Of a stretch of DNA of 6,930 nt, positions 4,801 through 6,930 are shown one piece after another. The notes beneath the pieces were generated by a model. The model did no database searches, was not told where the DNA came from, and saw only the letters and a list, made by a program, of their open reading frames with translations. The DNA comes from Candidatus Zambryskibacteria bacterium CG10_big_fil_rev_8_21_14_0_10_34_34 (lineage in GTDB: Bacteria; Patescibacteriota; Minisyncoccia; Phycocordibacterales; WO2-35-19): assembly GCA_002771075.1 (NCBI GenBank), contig PCXM01000002.1, positions 886-7,815 of the forward strand, read 5' to 3'. The translations under genes and the position numbers were made by a program. Positions within the stretch are counted from its first letter, which is position 1, and every line of letters starts with the position of its first letter.

Positions 4801-4880
4801 AGGGGGTGGGACTCGAACCCACAAGTCCTTGCGGACGCCAGTTTTCAAGACTGGTGGAATAGCCATTATCCGACCCCTCC
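4795..4880 (-). tRNA. tRNA-Ser(UGA) with encoded CCA
   Basis: On the minus strand the 5' GGAGGGG (4874-4880) pairs with CCCCTCC (4799-4805), followed by discriminator G (4798) and CCA (4795-4797). The anticodon arm CCAGT-CTTGAAA-ACTGG carries TGA at 4845-4847, reading UCA and UCN serine codons. A long variable arm, GTCC-GCAA-GGAC, and the G discriminator are serine identity features, and the T arm GTGGG-TTCGAGT-CCCAC is normal. No intron is present. It faces left, into the accessory region. Confidence 0.95.
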
Positions 4881-4904
4881 ATATTTTTTTTAACTATTAC
4901 TTTC

Positions 4905-4940
4905 AAATCTCACGAAAAAGTGTGAGATTTTATTTATTTT
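4905..4940 (+). terminator. Hairpin with T-rich tail upstream of the tRNA gene
   Basis: AAATCTCAC (4905-4913) pairs with GTGAGATTT (4922-4930) across an 8-base loop, followed by TATTTATTTT (4931-4940). The T-rich tail is on the plus strand, though no plus-strand gene ends here. It could block antisense reads, or act on the minus-strand DUF5652-like transcript as a simple 3' stem. Confidence 0.45.
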
Positions 4941-4991
4941 CAATTTAAGACTGATTAGCTTTGAAATTAAGCTTATATCACAAAATGGATA

Positions 4992-5207
4992 TTATTGATT
5001 TGATCCCTGCCTCCTCTCAGCTTTTCTGGCAACAGCGAATATGTAGATTATATCCAATATCGCTAAGGTATTTATCAGAAGAAGAACAATGAACCACCAT
5101 TTGTGCCCAAGTCGGGCTGACTTCCAAAGGGAAATACCTTTCCATGGCAATACCCAAAGCATGATAACTGCTAATATCCATGGATTGTTTACGATAAATG
5201 TCTCCAT
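4992..5207 (-). CDS. DUF5652-like small two-helix membrane protein
   Basis: I choose ATG 5207 (METFIVNNPWILAVIMLWVL), giving 71 residues; ATG 5246 would add 13 residues outside the family-like core. The first membrane helix spans about residues 9-24 and is followed by a short loop PWKGISLWKSARLGHKWW, rich in Trp and basic residues. The second helix is at about 36-56 (FIVLLLINTLAILDIIYIF), then a basic tail AVARKAERRQ. This W-K-x-x-x-LW-K-A-A/S-R layout is what I know as DUF5652, a family common in Patescibacteria; the function is unknown. It has no Shine-Dalgarno sequence and is divergent from the aminotransferase, with a shared 56-bp control region. The family call is from memory of the pattern. 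Confidence 0.75.
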   Translation of the reverse strand: METFIVNNPWILAVIMLWVLPWKGISLWKSARLGHKWWFIVLLLINTLAILDIIYIFAVARKAERRQGSNQ

Positions 5208-5248
5208 ATGGTGAATGATAATACGAAAATGGAAAAAATTCAACATTA

Positions 5249-5257
5249 TGCTAATAT
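5249..5257 (+). promoter_or_regulatory. Extended -10 promoter of the aminotransferase gene
   Basis: TGC-TAATAT (5249-5257) fits an extended -10 box. The predicted start of transcription, about seven bases on, falls at or beside the A of ATG 5264, which implies a leaderless mRNA. No recognisable -35 hexamer lies 16-18 bases upstream, which is tolerable for extended -10 promoters. On the opposite strand a TATTAT lies about 11 bases before the DUF5652-like start. Confidence 0.5.
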
Positions 5258-5263
5258 AGTAAG

Positions 5264-6568
5264 ATGCGAACCAATATTGTCCACTCCGGAGCGGAAGAAT
5301 TAACTTATGAGATAAGGGGGATTGTTGCTGTGGCGGAGAAGATTGAGAAGCTCGGGATAAAAATTTTATGGGAGAATATAGGTGACCCTGTCACTAAAGG
5401 AGAGAAGATCCCTTCTTGGATTAAGGAGATTATTAAAACAGAAATAGAGAATGACAAAAGTTTCGCCTATTGTCCGACCAAAGGCCTGCTTGCTACTCGC
5501 GAGTTTCTTGCTGACAAATGCAATCTGGAAAAAAGAGCCAAGATTACGCCAGAAGATATAATTTTTTTCAACGGCTTGGGAGACGCTATCTCTAAGATTT
5601 ATACTTATCTTAACAGGGAGGCTCGGATCATAGGCCCCTCGCCAGCTTATTCTACTCACTCTTCAGCGGAGGCGGCCCACGCCGGTTCACCTCATGTTAC
5701 TTACAATCTTTTGCCTAATAGAAACTGGTTGCCAGACATAGAGGACTTGCGAAACAAGGTTCACTACAATCCATCAATTGCCGGCATCCTCATTATAAAT
5801 CCGGACAATCCTACCGGTATGGTTTATCCGCGGAGAGTTATTGAAGAGATAGTGAAGATAGCCGAAGAACATGACCTCTTTATAATATCTGATGAGATAT
5901 ATTCTAATATTTCATACGGTGATGAGGAGACTGTTTCTCTGGCTGAGGTTATAAACGGTGTGCCTGGGATAGCGATGAAGGGGATATCTAAAGAATTTCC
6001 CTGGCCGGGCTCAAGGTGTGGTTGGATAGAAGTGTATAATAAGGAGAAAGACCCGCTTTTCTCAAGGTATGTGAAGACCATTGTTGATGCCAAGATGCTT
6101 GAGGTATGTTCCACCACTCTTCCTCAACTCGTTATCCCGAAGGTGATGTCTGACCCTCGTTATAAAGAACATCTAAGAGGGAGGAATAATGAATATCGCA
6201 AGCGAGCAGGCATGGCTTACGATATTTTAAGTAGTGTCCCGGGGATAATAGCTCCTAAACCGCAAGGTGCTTTCTATGTGTCGGTAGTCTTTAAAGACGG
6301 AGTATTAAATGACAGTCAAAAGTTAAAGATAGAAAATGACAGTGCCAGTGCCTTGATAGAAGAGATAACGAAAGGTGTGTTACCTGACAAAAGATTTGCT
6401 TATTACCTGATGGGTGCGACTGGTATCTGTGTTGTCCCTCTCTCTGGTTTTAACTCCGGCCTCTTTGGTTTCCGCATGACCCTGCTTGAGCCGGATGAAA
6501 AGAAATTTAAAGAAATCATGCAGATTTTGGCTGACAATATAAGATCCTATCTAAAGAGCGGTGACTAA
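5264..6568 (+). CDS. PLP-dependent class I/II aminotransferase
   Basis: The product has 434 residues and is a full-length fold-type I aminotransferase. The PLP-site residues are in place: Asn182 in NPDNPTG (179-185), Asp210 and Tyr213 in SDEIYSN, the Schiff-base Lys243 in GISKEFPWPGSRCGW with the phosphate-binding Arg251, and the substrate-carboxylate Arg404 in FRMTLLEP. SFAYCPTKGLLATREFLA (66-83) and GPSPAYSTHSSAEAAHAG (124-141) are the usual cofactor and substrate loops. It most resembles the alanine/aspartate-type enzymes annotated simply as pyridoxal phosphate-dependent aminotransferases; the amino-acid partner cannot be fixed by eye. It is cytosolic. ATG 5264 sits directly at the predicted transcription start, and no Shine-Dalgarno sequence precedes it. 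It ends 17 bases from a convergent gene. Confidence 0.92.
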   Translation: MRTNIVHSGAEELTYEIRGIVAVAEKIEKLGIKILWENIGDPVTKGEKIPSWIKEIIKTEIENDKSFAYCPTKGLLATREFLADKCNLEKRAKITPEDIIFFNGLGDAISKIYTYLNREARIIGPSPAYSTHSSAEAAHAGSPHVTYNLLPNRNWLPDIEDLRNKVHYNPSIAGILIINPDNPTGMVYPRRVIEEIVKIAEEHDLFIISDEIYSNISYGDEETVSLAEVINGVPGIAMKGISKEFPWPGSRCGWIEVYNKEKDPLFSRYVKTIVDAKMLEVCSTTLPQLVIPKVMSDPRYKEHLRGRNNEYRKRAGMAYDILSSVPGIIAPKPQGAFYVSVVFKDGVLNDSQKLKIENDSASALIEEITKGVLPDKRFAYYLMGATGICVVPLSGFNSGLFGFRMTLLEPDEKKFKEIMQILADNIRSYLKSGD

Positions 6569-6585
6569 GAAGATTTTATTATATC

Positions 6586-6768
6586 TTAATTTCTCGGAGT
6601 AGTGGTCGCTTTACTTATGCCCAAGACAGAAGCCTGCATAGATGAAGAAGGTATATTAGGGGAGCTTATGCTTGGCGCTTGCGCCCTATTTTCATTAGAA
6701 ACAAATATAAACAGGGCCCCGCCAAGGAAAACAGCAATTATTAAAATAGGGAGGAGCTGGTCTTTCAT
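6586..6768 (-). CDS. Small membrane-anchored protein of unknown function
   Basis: This 60-residue protein has a single N-terminal hydrophobic helix (LLPILIIAVFLGGALFIFV, residues 5-23), followed by a polar, Ser/Pro/Ala/Thr-rich tail (NENRAQAPSISSPNIPSSS and on). This looks like a type II membrane anchor with a short disordered exterior tail, or an uncleaved signal-like sequence. Only a small number of acidic and basic residues are present and there is no known domain. The case for a real gene rests mainly on the near-perfect promoter just upstream, so close that the mRNA would have about four leader bases. It is convergent with the aminotransferase. The overlapping plus-strand frame is treated as a shadow. 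Confidence 0.65.
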   Translation of the reverse strand: MKDQLLPILIIAVFLGGALFIFVSNENRAQAPSISSPNIPSSSMQASVLGISKATTTPRN

Positions 6769-6778
6769 ATATCATAGT

Positions 6779-6807
6779 ATTATATCACTATTTTAGGAAG
6801 ATGTCAA
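6779..6807 (-). promoter_or_regulatory. Consensus promoter of the small membrane-anchored protein
   Basis: On the minus strand TTGACA (6802-6807) is followed, after exactly 17 bases, by TATAAT (6779-6784), with TG one base before the -10 box. Both hexamers are perfect matches to the sigma-70 consensus. The predicted start near 6772 leaves about four bases before ATG 6768. Confidence 0.85.
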
Positions 6808-6930
6808 ACTTTTGTGAGCTACATTCAAGAAATAGTTGCAACCTTTGGTAAAACGCCAATTTCACAACATTTACATCTATTCTCATCTTAGGTAAATGTA
6901 ATAACACCTTATTTTTTATAAGTTCTCAGT
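6808..6930. other. Right-edge intergenic sequence
   Basis: No gene or RNA is recognisable. ACATTTAC (6867-6874) and GTAAATGT (6892-6899) form an 8-bp inverted repeat with a 17-base loop, of unknown meaning. All frames carry stops. Confidence 0.5.

Noticed and set aside
5366..6117. Minus-strand frames inside the aminotransferase
   Set aside because: Shadows of a well-supported full-length enzyme.
6602..6796. Plus-strand 64-codon frame at the right end
   Set aside because: It lies opposite the small membrane-anchored gene, whose strand has the consensus promoter.
6867..6899. Inverted repeat at the right edge as another attC or a terminator
   Set aside because: No core 7-mers in the right places and no T-run after the stem.

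Overview
This AT-rich window is bacterial. It looks most like a member of the Candidate Phyla Radiation (Patescibacteria). The reasons are short genes with almost no Shine-Dalgarno sequences, a gene resembling the small two-helix membrane family DUF5652, promoters placed so close to start codons that the mRNAs would be nearly leaderless, and A-tract/hairpin/T-tract terminators. TGA is not needed as a sense codon, so the standard bacterial code fits. The taxonomy is inference.

Left edge (1-257): the 3' end of an unrecognised plus-strand gene, followed by a good intrinsic terminator.

Cassette array (about 300-3035): the core finding. Five structured sites (A-E: 317-403, 982-1124, 1153-1253, 1770-1841, 2216-2324) each have an integron attC layout, with outer 7-mers of the type RYYYAAC and GTTRRRY around a paired stem and a variable central hairpin. 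Between them lie single small minus-strand genes: a TraB/PrgY-like protein, a P-loop kinase-like protein, a two-helix membrane protein and a four-helix membrane protein. One cassette of 171 bp has no gene. The 7-mers at the two ends of a given cassette match each other better than the two 7-mers within a site, as expected if each cassette was once a circle. No integrase gene is in the window, so this is either a lone attC cluster (CALIN) or the distal part of a larger integron.

Junction and small operon (2960-4487, minus strand): an XRE-type HTH regulator, an S66 (LD-carboxypeptidase/MccF-like) peptidase and the front half of a pyrophosphatase-like gene are packed tightly together. The pyrophosphatase loses homology just where the array begins, next to a perfect 14-bp hairpin. 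The peptidase frame has no standard start codon where its conserved N-terminus requires one.

The tRNA boundary (4541-4880): a spacer with an imperfect hairpin, then a perfect 26-bp stem that includes the encoded CCA end of a tRNA-Ser(UGA) gene. The accessory genes lie on the 3' side of this tRNA, the usual position of a genomic island.

Right part (4905-6930): ordinary chromosome, with a DUF5652-like membrane protein divergent from a full-length PLP-dependent aminotransferase. A small membrane-anchored protein is convergent with the aminotransferase and has a textbook promoter whose predicted start lies only a few bases from its ATG. The last ~120 bases hold no gene that I can support.
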